Positions 44,614-55,351 of a stretch of 64,000 bases of DNA are shown here, piece by piece. Source of the stretch: Coniella vitis (lineage: Eukaryota > Ascomycota > Sordariomycetes > Diaporthales > Schizoparmaceae); assembly GCA_011317545.1 (NCBI GenBank), contig WUJK01000006.1, positions 1,798,001 to 1,862,000 on the forward strand, read 5' to 3'. The notes beneath the pieces are model-generated. The model worked only from the letters and a program-made list of their open reading frames with translations. It did not search any database and was not told the DNA's origin. A program made the position numbers and the translations under genes. How positions within the stretch are numbered: position 1 is the first letter of the stretch; every line of letters begins with the position of its first letter.

Positions 44614-47188
44614 ATGGCTTGCACCGCCCACACCGACCCAGAGGGCTTCTTGTTGTCCCACGGCAGGGAGACCCACGCTCAAGGCATCGCCGTCCAAGTT
44701 GCACAGATGGGCAATCTTCCAGGGCCAGGGCCCGCTGCGCATACGGTTGCGCTTCCTCCCACCCTCCCCTCCTTCCACCGTTTTCGCCGAAGGGACACCG
44801 CTGAGGACCGAGCCAGGGACAAGTGCCGCGCAATAGAAGACTTGCAAAAGGCCCATCAACTTCACAGCATCGATCTAGAAAAGACGCAGACCACTGGCAA
44901 AGCCAACAGCCCCCCCTCCGACCATGCATGTGTCCTGGTGCTGGTCAAGTATCCCGAGTATGCACACGAGTTTCAGCTTCGCAGCTGCCGATATTCTCGC
45001 TTTGAAACCGGCAAGCTGCGTTTGACCATGGCGCAAGTCCTCAACACCGGCTCCGAAATACTCGAGCAACGACTGCACAGCGAGACCCATCAACGAAGAG
45101 CCAAAGAGGCCGCCGCACCGCTACCAGAGGGTGTAACGCACGTCCTCGACCTGTCTCCCACCACAGACGAAGACGACTTGAGCCTAGCTCTGCAGTATCT
45201 CCACGTCTCTCGCGGCGTCAAGCTCTGGTACAGGTCTGTGACTTTGGGCGTCCAGCCCCTGGCTGTCAGTGGCCATGATGATGTGTGTGAGTGTCTCTTG
45301 CCCGCAAATGAGCCATATCCATACCCGTCCTCGGAAGGCGATAAGTCCAGCTGTCTCTACGCGCGCGAAGACGAATGGCCTCTGGAGGAATACCGCGATA
45401 TTCCAGACTTTTGCCCCACGCGCTGGGCAGCCAATACTATACGCCTATTTCGCCACATATCTCAGCCTGCAGGCCACAAGGATATTCTCATCGACTCGGC
45501 CCCTCGCTTGTGGACGCTCGTGGGTCTGTTCCGCAAGCTAGGCATGACGAATTGCGACATACTGGTCAGTCCACCTGTCTTTGCCCCCTGTTTGTTCGTG
45601 TAACTGTTGATCTCGTGACTGACATCATGGGCAGCGTGACGAAGTGACGGCCTGGTTCAACGCGGAGCGCAACCACCTCTTCCTCGAGTTGCTGCCCGAA
45701 GAGACGATCCAAATAGGCCTTACACTAGACATTCCTTGCCTTACCGAACCCGCATTTCAGATCTTGGTCAGTGAACGCGCCCTGGAAGTCGCAGCTGGCT
45801 TGCCGCGCGCTCAGCCCAGCCGGACCATCTTTGGCCGCTGGTCCTTTGGTTTCTCGGTCGCAGATGATGCCGAGTCCATTTCCCGCATGATTGAAAACGC
45901 CGGTACCGCCATGGCAGACCGATACAAGGCCGCCATAGACATGCTGTGCAAGGGGGATGTCCTCGACGAACTCGCTGTTCCTGCTTGGCAACAACTTCGC
46001 GCCTTGGACAAGCTAATCCCTCCAAGTACCGAGGATGTCCGCTTCAGTGCTCTGCGTGCTTCATACGACAAGTTCTTGAGCACCCTTTCCAGGAACTTGG
46101 ACGAGTCCATTGCCAAGGTTGTCGAATGGCCACTCCTCAGAAAGCACAAGTACGAATGCCATCCATTCCCAGGCTACAACGGCACGTACATGGGCAAGCG
46201 AGCATGGCGAAACGACGAGATTGACATTCTGCGCGCCTTCTCCGTCCCTAGCAACGATTTACGAAGCAAACAGGCCTTCGACAAAGTCTACGCCAGCTTG
46301 AATCTGCATCAACGCGCATTGTGTCCCTTTCTTTGGCAACATCTCCTCTTGATGGACCCGTTTAGGTTTCCCCACATGCTCGAGATTTCCAAGCTGGCGG
46401 TCGCGTTCAGTGGTGAACTCCAGACGGCTTTACGAACACGCTTGCTTCAGCAGCAGGCGACCGCGGGCGGGGACGCCAGCAGCAATCTCTTCGTGGAGTA
46501 CGCAAGAGCGACAATACCCAGCCTCCTATCTCTGGGTCCGTTGGTCAAAAGTTTCAGGAAATCCCTCTACAATTTCATCGAACCTTTGCTTGAGCCAGAT
46601 CAATCCCTATTCCGACACACCCTGACGCCGTACCTGCTTCTCACAGCCAATGACCTCGAAATGAACATGATTCGCTTCCCAGGCGACGAGTCGCGCTTGC
46701 AACCCGCAATCCCCGAGACGGAATATGGAGCGAACGGGCCCGGCCCAGGTTTCCATACGGGCCGTTCTGTCCTAAGCTTGTCGTCTGACTTGGATCACGG
46801 TTTTGAACATCTTGCTCTCGATTCGCTGCCCGGGGACGACGACAATGACAACACCAGTACGGTTGTGGGGTCTGTACTTGCGCAGGATGGGATTTCAACT
46901 GTGTTTAGCCGTCGGCGGGTGATTACGCAGTCGAGCGAGCTTGCTTCCGAGTCGGAGGCCTTTACGGATGAGGATTTGGATCTTGAGTTTCGTAATGCTC
47001 CTGTTGAGCACCACCACCACCACCAGCAGCAGCAGCAGCCGCGGCACAATGTTGAAAGCCATGAGGAGGACGATAAGGAAAAGAATGACTACTTTGAAGA
47101 GTGCAACGCGGGGAACTGTGAATCTGATGCCCTCTACGATTCGGGGTCTGATGCTGGCGATTTGGATTCTGACTTTTTAATAGTCTAG
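44614..47188 (+). CDS. Unknown 834-residue protein, two exons
   Basis: Exons are 44614..45564 and 45635..47188. The 70-nt intron has donor GTCAGT, branch CTGAC and acceptor GCAG and is phase 0, giving Cys-Asp-Ile-Leu-Arg-Asp-Glu-Val. No family is recognised. The middle (about residues 150-620) is a mixed alpha/beta, moderately hydrophobic, globular-looking sequence without membrane spans (landmarks: LWTLVGLFRKLGMTNCDIL, LFLELLPEETIQIGL). The last 120 residues are acidic and low-complexity with His5 and Gln5 runs. Composition and codon use resemble its neighbours, so it is likely a real cytosolic or nuclear protein specific to filamentous fungi. An alternative start at a later Met cannot be excluded. 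Confidence 0.78.
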
Positions 47189-47621
47189 AGTCTCGAGTCG
47201 TTGCATTTCACTTCAATTCATCACGCTCTGGGAGGCTTGGGTTTCTGCAAGGGCGTTGGTTTGGGGTTGTTTTGAGAGTATCTTCTTCTTTATTTATGGC
47301 GAAAGGGCTGCCAGGGCCATTGGCTTTCGGGTCGAGTACTCGCTACTCACTACGCTTTAGACGGGGAGTTTTCTGGCAAAATGACGAGTTTTGTGGTTTC
47401 GATCCACATGCCATTTGGCTTTCCTTCCTTTTGTGCAGGGCAATATACTTTGGCCATATCAAGACATATGGAATCAGGTAGTTTTGTTTATGATAGGTAC
47501 AGCCGACCGACCGGCTGGGCGTGTTGTAACAAGACGAAGGCACCTTGACAAGGATATTAACTTTGCCTGTTTACTACCAAAGTATTCTTCCAAGACAGCA
47601 CAGCTAGTGACATTTGATGCA
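47189..47621. other. Spacer between convergent genes
   Basis: 3' flanks of the 834-residue gene and of TAP42; nothing else seen. Confidence 0.5.
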
Positions 47622-48749
47622 TCATCCTCTGTTCAACGTATTGCCGCTTCCCTTTGGATTTGCCTCGACAAACTCATCCCACGCCCTCGCCTTCATCGTT
47701 TCCGCGTCCGCCTTGTCGATATCATCTTCATCCGGCTCAGGCCTATGCCAGCTCGCCTCGCCACCTCCCTCAATAATACCGCCCCGTCGCCTCTCCTCCT
47801 CGAGGTACTCATCGATGCTCATGGTCGGGAGATTATGCCCCGGTCTAAAGACCTGTTTCGCCAAGTCCTGTCGATCATTGGCTCCCACAATCGTAAACGG
47901 CTGCAGTGGTTTGCCCTCTTTGCTGAGCAATGGGCCCTTGTAGCTCGCCAGGCGCTGGAACGGCGCAGTGTCCAAACGGTCCGAGTATCCGTCTTGGAGC
48001 AGACTGTCTCGCCGCCGGCGCTCGTCCTCTTCCACGGTGCTTGCTTGGGGCAGCAGCGGCTCGGGCGCCTGCGCGAGGACCTCTGCTTCGCGGTTGAGGG
48101 ACTCGAGTTGTTGGAAGGTGCTATGTATGCTCAGCGCGAGGTTGGCAAGGTGGACCTGGCGCACAATTTCCTCGTCGCCGCCGCCGCCGCCGCCGCTGCC
48201 ATTCTCGTCTTCTGCGTCTGGGTCGCCGTACGCAGGGTGTCTGCGCAGATAGGCGAGTTTTTGCTTCAATGATTGCTCAGCCTTGTAGTTTGCGATTTTG
48301 GAATTGCGGCGCGCAGCAGCGTCCGAGGCCGGCGTTGTGGAAAATCTGGCGGGATCTTCGGTGTAGGACTCGAGCATCTTGGCGTACGCTGGCTCAAGGA
48401 GGCCGTAGCTGTCGACAGCGAGCAGGAAGCGCTCATAGCATGCGCGCGAGCGGTCGAGGATGAAGGAGCGCTCCTTGGGGGAACTAGTGTGGATCTTTTG
48501 TGTGAGCTCGGCGAGGTGATACTGGACGAGGAGGTAGGGCAGGTCGGAGGTGGCGAGGTCTTCGAGGGACTCGTTGGGGCTGAAAATGCGCAGCTGGCTG
48601 AGAAGGTCGAGGCACGAGGTGTAGTTTTGGATGGCGCGTGTGAGGACGTCGCGGTAGTTGGAGTCGGCGACTTCGTAGGCGCCTTCGAGGGCGAGGCGGT
48701 TGTCTTCGGCTTCTGCGAAGACTTGTTTGAGGGATTTGGGTTCGTCCAT
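47622..48749 (-). CDS. TAP42: TAP42/IGBP1-family PP2A regulatory protein
   Basis: Single-exon frame of 375 residues. Binds catalytic subunits of PP2A-type phosphatases downstream of TOR. The N-terminal two thirds are helical repeats (LEDLATSDLPYLLVQYHLAEL, seen near residues 63-83; ERSFILDRSRACYERFL). A Glu/Gly-rich loop follows at about residues 185-195. The C-terminus carries the strongly conserved family end: LPTMSIDEYLEEERRRGGII, then an acidic stretch, then ARAWDEFVEANPKGSGNTLNRG. Length fits the family. Its start codon lies 27 nt downstream (in sense) of a perfect (CAA)67 array. Divergent from the Dicer gene with about 1.1 kb between start codons. Confidence 0.95.
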   Translation of the reverse strand: MDEPKSLKQVFAEAEDNRLALEGAYEVADSNYRDVLTRAIQNYTSCLDLLSQLRIFSPNESLEDLATSDLPYLLVQYHLAELTQKIHTSSPKERSFILDRSRACYERFLLAVDSYGLLEPAYAKMLESYTEDPARFSTTPASDAAARRNSKIANYKAEQSLKQKLAYLRRHPAYGDPDAEDENGSGGGGGGDEEIVRQVHLANLALSIHSTFQQLESLNREAEVLAQAPEPLLPQASTVEEDERRRRDSLLQDGYSDRLDTAPFQRLASYKGPLLSKEGKPLQPFTIVGANDRQDLAKQVFRPGHNLPTMSIDEYLEEERRRGGIIEGGGEASWHRPEPDEDDIDKADAETMKARAWDEFVEANPKGSGNTLNRG

Positions 48750-48775
48750 GTCGGTGGGCGTTATTGCTTGTTGCT

Positions 48776-48977
<202 letters not shown>

Positions 48978-49839
48978 CAGGCTACTTGGAGCAGAATGAA
49001 GGGAGGAGAAAAGTGAAACGAGACGGAGAGTACAGAGGGTGAGATATGCGTCAGTGGAGGAAGCTTAGATGCTATTGTATATGAGAAAGAGAAAACGAAA
49101 GAAGGCTAGGATGAGATACCAATTTTCCTGTCGCGATAGATTGTCAGGGTCCAGTGCTGTGCTGTGCTGTGCTGTGGCGAGAAGCTTCCTGTTGGCTTTG
49201 CAACCCCACCAGGTGACCTTGGGGCCTTGGCGCTTGGGTCAGCTTTTCGAGGAAACCCCTTGTCTTACTACGGTACACGCGGGGGCCGCTAACTGACGCC
49301 CCTGCAGCTTACTGGATCCACTGCCGAAAGCTTACTTTGGTTGTCCCCAACTCCCCTAACCCATGTAATCACCTGCCAAAACATTGAACAACATCTTGCC
49401 TTCCGTTCTAGGAAGTTGGGACCAACGATTAAATTTCACATCACACGTGCTCCTTCTTTCTGTGACATACTTTGCTTACCTAAGAATCCTGATTTCTTAC
49501 CCCGTAACTTCACCATCCACAAATCTCGAAGCTTGTGAATGAGCAAGGCTTGGTAGGGATGGAAGTAAGTAATGCTTTTTAGTCTATTTGCCTGTCCCCT
49601 GCAGCTACCTGTTTGCTACAGTTTCATTTCTTTCCAAAAGTTGTTATTCTGGACAACTCGTTTCCGAAGCTACCCAAAATGCAACTTTCCTTCTCCTTTA
49701 CTCTTTCCCCACTCTTCATCAGACCCTCAGACTCTCAAATTGCCCGAGCGAGCACTGTCCGACTCTGCGCTCCTTCCAACGCTTTCGTTATACCAGCCTT
49801 ACGTCGTTCCACTCATACAAGAGACTACGGCACATCATC
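48978..49839. promoter_or_regulatory. Divergent promoter region for TAP42 and Dicer-like 1
   Basis: Apart from the CAA array this interval has no gene. It holds a (GTGCT)n run near 49157 and, close to the Dicer start, pyrimidine-rich DNA at 49580-49720 typical of fungal leaders. Short upstream ATGs occur (for example 49572), so upstream ORFs in the Dicer leader are possible. Transcription starts are not visible from sequence. Confidence 0.4.
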
Positions 49840-52800
49840 ATGGGCTCTCTGCCAGCAGATGACATCTCCCACAGCGATGATAACGACATTGCATACCGCA
49901 GCGATGACGAAGAAATAAGCAGGCTGGTGCCGAACGAGCCCTCCAAGCCCCGCCAACTCACCCAAAAGAAAGCCATCGAGCAAGCCAATTTCGCAAAATG
50001 GCTACACAACAACCAGGAGAGCATGAGTCGAAAGGCCAAGCAGTTGACTTCGGACCACAACGACACGCTCGCCTACATGGTCAAGCGATGGGAAGGAGGC
50101 GAGAAGATTATCACGAGCCCACGCGACTACCAGCTGGAGCTTTTTGAGCGCGCCAAACGTGAAAATACCATTGCTGTACTCGATACTGGTGAGCTTTCGA
50201 GACAATGCTACTTCTGCTTGACTGTCTCATTACTGACATCGTCCACAAGGCACTGGAAAGACGCTGATTGCCGCGCTGCTGCTTGAATACGCGATCAACA
50301 AGGAAATCGAAGACAGGACCAAAGGATCGCCTCGTCGTATTTCCTTCTTTCTTGTCGATAAAGTGGCCCTAGCATTTCAGCAGCATGCGGTACTCGAATG
50401 CAACCTTGCTCATCCTGTGGCAGTCTTCTCAGGAGAGTCTGTCAAGCACACCTGGAACGGCGAGTTTTGGAAGCAAGAAATCGCAAGCAACGAGGTTATC
50501 GTATGCACCGCCGAGATCCTGAATCAATGCCTCCAGTACGCATACGTCAGAATCGAACAGATCAACCTCCTCATCTTTGATGAAGCTCACCACACGAAAA
50601 AGAACCATCCGTATGCGCGAATCATCAAAGATTATTATGCCTCAGCTGAGGAAATGGGGCTGCAGGTCCCGCGAATATTTGGAATGACGGCCTCTCCAGT
50701 TGATGCCCGTGTGGATATCCACAGGGCAGCCTCTGAGCTGGAAGGTCTGCTTCACAGTCGCATCGCTACGACTGCCGACCCCGATGCTCTTCGAAGAGCA
50801 ATTAGCAAACCCAAAGCAGAAATCATTTTCCCATATGAGCCACTAGACAGATATGCCAAGACGGAGCTCACATGCGAACTTGAGTCGCTATTCAGCGGGA
50901 ACAAGGTGTTTACCAAGGCGTTTGCGTTCTGCAAGAGCGCCTCGCGGGAGCTGGGCCTCTGGTTCGTTGACAGGATGTGGCAATTGTACCTTGGAGACGT
51001 GGACATCGAACATCTCGAAGAAAAGATTGAACGAGAGCTTGAAAAGGATATAGCCGGTTCCGAACTGGTTGAAAACCAAAGAGACGCTATCCAAGCAGCT
51101 CGTAAGCTGATTTCAGGCCACGAATTTTTGGATCCATACAAGGACACCCTTTCTTCCAAGGTGCACGCGCTTATCGAAGTCTTGAAAAACCACTGTACAG
51201 GTGCCACAACCAAGTGCATTGTCTTTGTCGAGCGACGCTGGACGGCAAAGCTGTTGGTCGACTTTTTTCAGAACTACAAACCTGAAATCGAAGGAATGAA
51301 GGTTGGGGCGCTGATGGGTGCAAACACCATGGACAGCTCGTCCCAAACTTCCTTCAGAGAGCAAATCCAGACAATCATTAGCTTCAAGAAAGGTGCAATC
51401 AACTGCATCTTTGCCACTTCAGTCGCTGAAGAAGGCCTCGACATACCTGATTGCAACCTGATTGTGCGGTTTGATCTCTGCAAGACAATGATCCAGTACA
51501 TACAGTCCCGCGGCCGCGCCAGACAGGCGTGCTCGACATATGTTCACTTGATTGAAAAGGGCAATGGCGAGCATCAAATGAGGATCCACCAAAATACAAT
51601 GAACGAAAATGTCCTACGGCAATTCTGCGCCACCCAACCCGACGATCGACTGCTAAAAGGCAGTGATTACGACATGGACTACTTTTTGCGCAACGAGAAG
51701 AAACAGCGACAATTCACCATCAAGTCGACCGGAGCCAAGCTGACATACAAGAACAGTCTTGCTATCCTTGGCAGCTTCCTCAACTCGCTTCGCAATCAAG
51801 AAGACTATGCAGAGGACAAAGATCTCGTGGCTGATTACTCGGTTATGCCAGTCCAAGGAGGTTTTGCTTGCGAAATTATCATGCCGGCCTTGTCGCCTGT
51901 CACGAGCGCCATGGGCAGGACGTACTCGACCAAACAAGTGGCCAAGTGCTCTGCTGCCTTTGAAGTTTGTTTCAAATTGATTGAAAAGAAGTTCTTGGAC
52001 GATAATATGCGGTCTCGATTCGTTGAGAAGCGGCATATAATGGCCAATGCAAGACTCGCTGTGTCGTCCAAAAAGCGAGCCAAATACGATATGCGTTTGA
52101 AACCAAGCTTGTGGGCAAAGTTGGGCACTCCCCAGGAATTGTATGCCACAGTCTTTACCCTCTCGAAACCAGGTGCTTATGAGCGACCGTCTCGGCCGTT
52201 GATGATCTTGACAAGGACAGCTCTGCCTCAGATTAGGCCCTTTCTTCTTTATCTTGGACATGATGAGGCATCGAGTACTTCGGAGGTCATTTGCAAGGTC
52301 ATGAAAGACCCAATCATGACGACAAAGGACATGCTGCACCTACTCACCAGATTTACATTAAAGGTATTTGTCGACGTATACAACAAAACATACTCGGCTG
52401 ATGCGGCCGACATGCCCTACTTTGTTGCTCCCGTCAATCAAGATCACAGCTTCCCGCTCCCAAATTCCGGGTTTCCAGGGGACGTGATAGACTGGTCAGC
52501 TCTGCAGCGTGTTTCTGCACGAGATGCAGAGGATTACACTGGAAACGAACCAGAAGAGTTCTTTCGTGATAAATACATTGTCGATCCTCACGACGGCGCC
52601 CGCAGATTCTGGTTGGAGGGGGTCAGAAAAGACCTCGGTCCCCGAAGCCCTGTTCCCGACAACGTCGTGATCCAGCCTACAAACCGCGGTTGGAAGAGGG
52701 GAGACGTGCCGCATGATATTCTGCACTGGAGTATATCTGCTTGGAGGGCAACGAGAGAGACCAGAGAAAATACTTGGAACGAAAAGCAACCAGTAGTGGT

Positions 52801-54585
52801 TGGACGGCATGCAACCTTGCGCAGGAACTTTCTCGTTGATCTCAATGAGGTTCGAAAGAACCCTATTTGCTACTTTGTACTGGAGCCAATGCGAATTTCC
52901 CCGGTAAGTCTATCCTGACATATAACACATGAGGAATACAGACTGAACACCTGAAGCTCCCTGTTGATTTCGTTGCAATGGCTTACATCATGCCATCGAT
53001 CATTCACAAGATTGAGCAAAATCTTATTGCACTCGATGCTTGCAAGATCCTGGAGCTGCAGATCCACCCTGATCTGGCCTTGGAAGCTTTCACCAAAGAT
53101 AGCGACAACCAGGGCGAAGATGAAGGTCTGGAATCAATGGAGGCGTATGAACCTGTCAATTTCCAAGCCGGGATGGGTGATAATTACGAACGGCTGGAAT
53201 TCCTAGGGGACTCATTTCTCAAAATGGCAACCACCATCTCGGTCTTTACTCTGATACCGAAAAAAGATGAATTCGACTATCACTGCGAGAGAATGGTGAT
53301 GATTTGCAACCAGAATCTTTTTGGTGTTGCGCTGAGCGATGACATCAAGCTTCAAGAGTATATCAGGTCCAAGTCTTTTGAACGCAGCACATGGTACCCG
53401 ACGCTCAAGCTGGTAGCTGGAAAGACCCATTTGAAGACACGCAAACAGATGGATGAACACAGGCTGTCTGACAAGTCCATTGCGGATGTCTGTGAGGCGT
53501 TGATTGGTGCGGCATACATGACTACTCGGAAGGATAACAATTACGACCTCGCCGTTCAGGCCGTGACCAAATTTGTACGCCACAAGAACCATCCCATGAT
53601 GAAATGGGAAGACTATCATGCCGCGTACACGACCCCTGATTGGCAAACGTTGGCTCCAAACGCTGCCGAAGTGGACATGGCCGGGAAATTTCACGAAAAG
53701 ATGGGATACAAATTCAAGCACCCTCGACTCCTCCGGTCTGCCTTCCGCCATCCTTCTCGTCATTATGCCTTTGACAAGGTACCGCACTATCAACGCCTGG
53801 AATTCCTCGGAGACGCGCTCCTAGATATGGTTTGCGTGGACTATCTCTTCCATACCGCCCCTGACAAAGGGCCTCAGTGGTTGACCGAACACAAGATGGC
53901 CATGGTATCAAACCAGTTCCTTGGCTGTCTCGCCGTGTCTCTTGGTTTTCATCGCTTCATCCTTCACAGCCACGCTTCCCTCGGTAATCAGATCCTCGAG
54001 TACGTCACCGAGATCACTGAGGCACGCCGCACCGCTGAGGACGCGGCTGAAGCCACCGGCAAACCTCGTTCTGACTTTTCGCGTGACTTTTGGGTTGAGG
54101 TACGCCACCCACCAAAATGCATTCCGGATGTGCTCGAGGCCTACCTCGGCGCTATCTTTGTCGACTCCCAGTATAGATACACACTAATCCAGCAATTCTT
54201 CCACGAGCATGTCCTGCCGTACTTTACAAACATGACCATGTACGACACGTTTGCGCAAAAGCACCCCGTCACCTTTTTTACCCAGTTTGTCTTCGAGACC
54301 TTTGGCTGCCATGCCTATGGCTTGCATGCCGAGGAAATGCCCGTCAAAGACGATGCGGGCTTGGTGACGGGCAAAACCCGGGTTGTTGCTGGTGTGCTCG
54401 TGCATGGGCAAGTGGTCGAGGGTGCCGTGAGAGAGAGTAGCCGGTATGCCAAGACGGCGGCCGCGCGAAAAGCGCTGGATAAATTGAAAGGCATGACCAA
54501 AGAGGAGTTTGTCCAAGGGTACAGGTGTGATTGCAAGCCTGAAGCGGCGCCGGTGGACATCAACGAAAGTGCCACTGCCATCTGA
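49840..54585 (+). CDS. DCL1: Dicer-like protein 1, three exons
   Basis: Cuts double-stranded RNA into small RNAs for silencing and transposon/virus defence. Exons are 49840..50188, 50250..52903 and 52942..54585, 1548 residues. The first intron (61 nt) splits the Walker motif and restores GTGKT (117-121); the second (38 nt, GTAAGT...ACAG) is phase 0. DEAH-box helicase with DEAHH at 227-231 and GMTASP; helicase C domain ending in QSRGRARQ; Dicer dimerisation (DUF283) domain; no clear PAZ, as in fungal Dicers; RNase IIIa with ERLEFLGDSF (from about 1084); RNase IIIb with QRLEFLGDAL (from about 1285). The C-terminus has a dsRNA-binding-like region and the CDC cysteines that bind zinc with helicase-side residues in DCL1 proteins. 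Both catalytic centres look intact. Overall length and the CDC tail favour DCL1 over DCL2. Confidence 0.95.
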
Positions 54586-55351
54586 AACTTGGTCTGATGG
54601 ATAGAAAGGACTAGAGTGAGGCGGCCCTTTGGACGGCTGGGTAGATGTGGTGGTTCTCTATCCTTTCGCTCTTTCTCAGAGAAGATTTCCTCTTCTTTCG
54701 CCCTCGCTCTTTGGAATCGACTAGAAGCTTTGACATTCTTGATACCCGACTCGTGACGCAATTCTGGGCGAGTGGTCAGCTAAGATCTTGAGGCGATATC
54801 GCAGATTATAAGGAGTTTTATCATTCATGGGACATTCGATGCTTTTTCACCATCAAAGGCAGAAACAGTTTTCATAGAATTCTAAACCCTTACCGTTGGC
54901 GTCTCAATAGCACTCGATTACCTTGTCAAGTTGCTTACTTTATGTGGGGAAAATAGTAGGAAAAGGTGTAAAGACTGCATGTACGGACGGAATAGACAAC
55001 AAACACATTAGAGCGTTCGACAATAGAAGATTGATTGTATTTCAGACAACGCTAACCATATCGTACAGGTCTATTTCTTCAAATCCCCAGACACACCCAC
55101 GGATAAACAACAAAAGAAAGAGTAAAGGTTGATAGCGGTCTATAGAATCGGAAGGCAATGACTTTGGTACATGTTTTTATGTACTGCGGTCACGTTTCAA
55201 TGAAACTCGGCATACAACAAGAGGTTCGGACAAAGGGAAATGTCGTCAACTAGTTTGGAGGAAGGACAGCTGGGTTAAAAAGAAAAAAAGAAAACTCTAA
55301 GTGGGAGTAAATTGGCCAACTAGCTGTAGGAACGGAGGTCTCGCGCTCACT
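54586..55351. other. Spacer between convergent genes
   Basis: 3' flanks of Dicer-like 1 and of the His/Pro-rich gene; no other feature seen. Confidence 0.5.
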
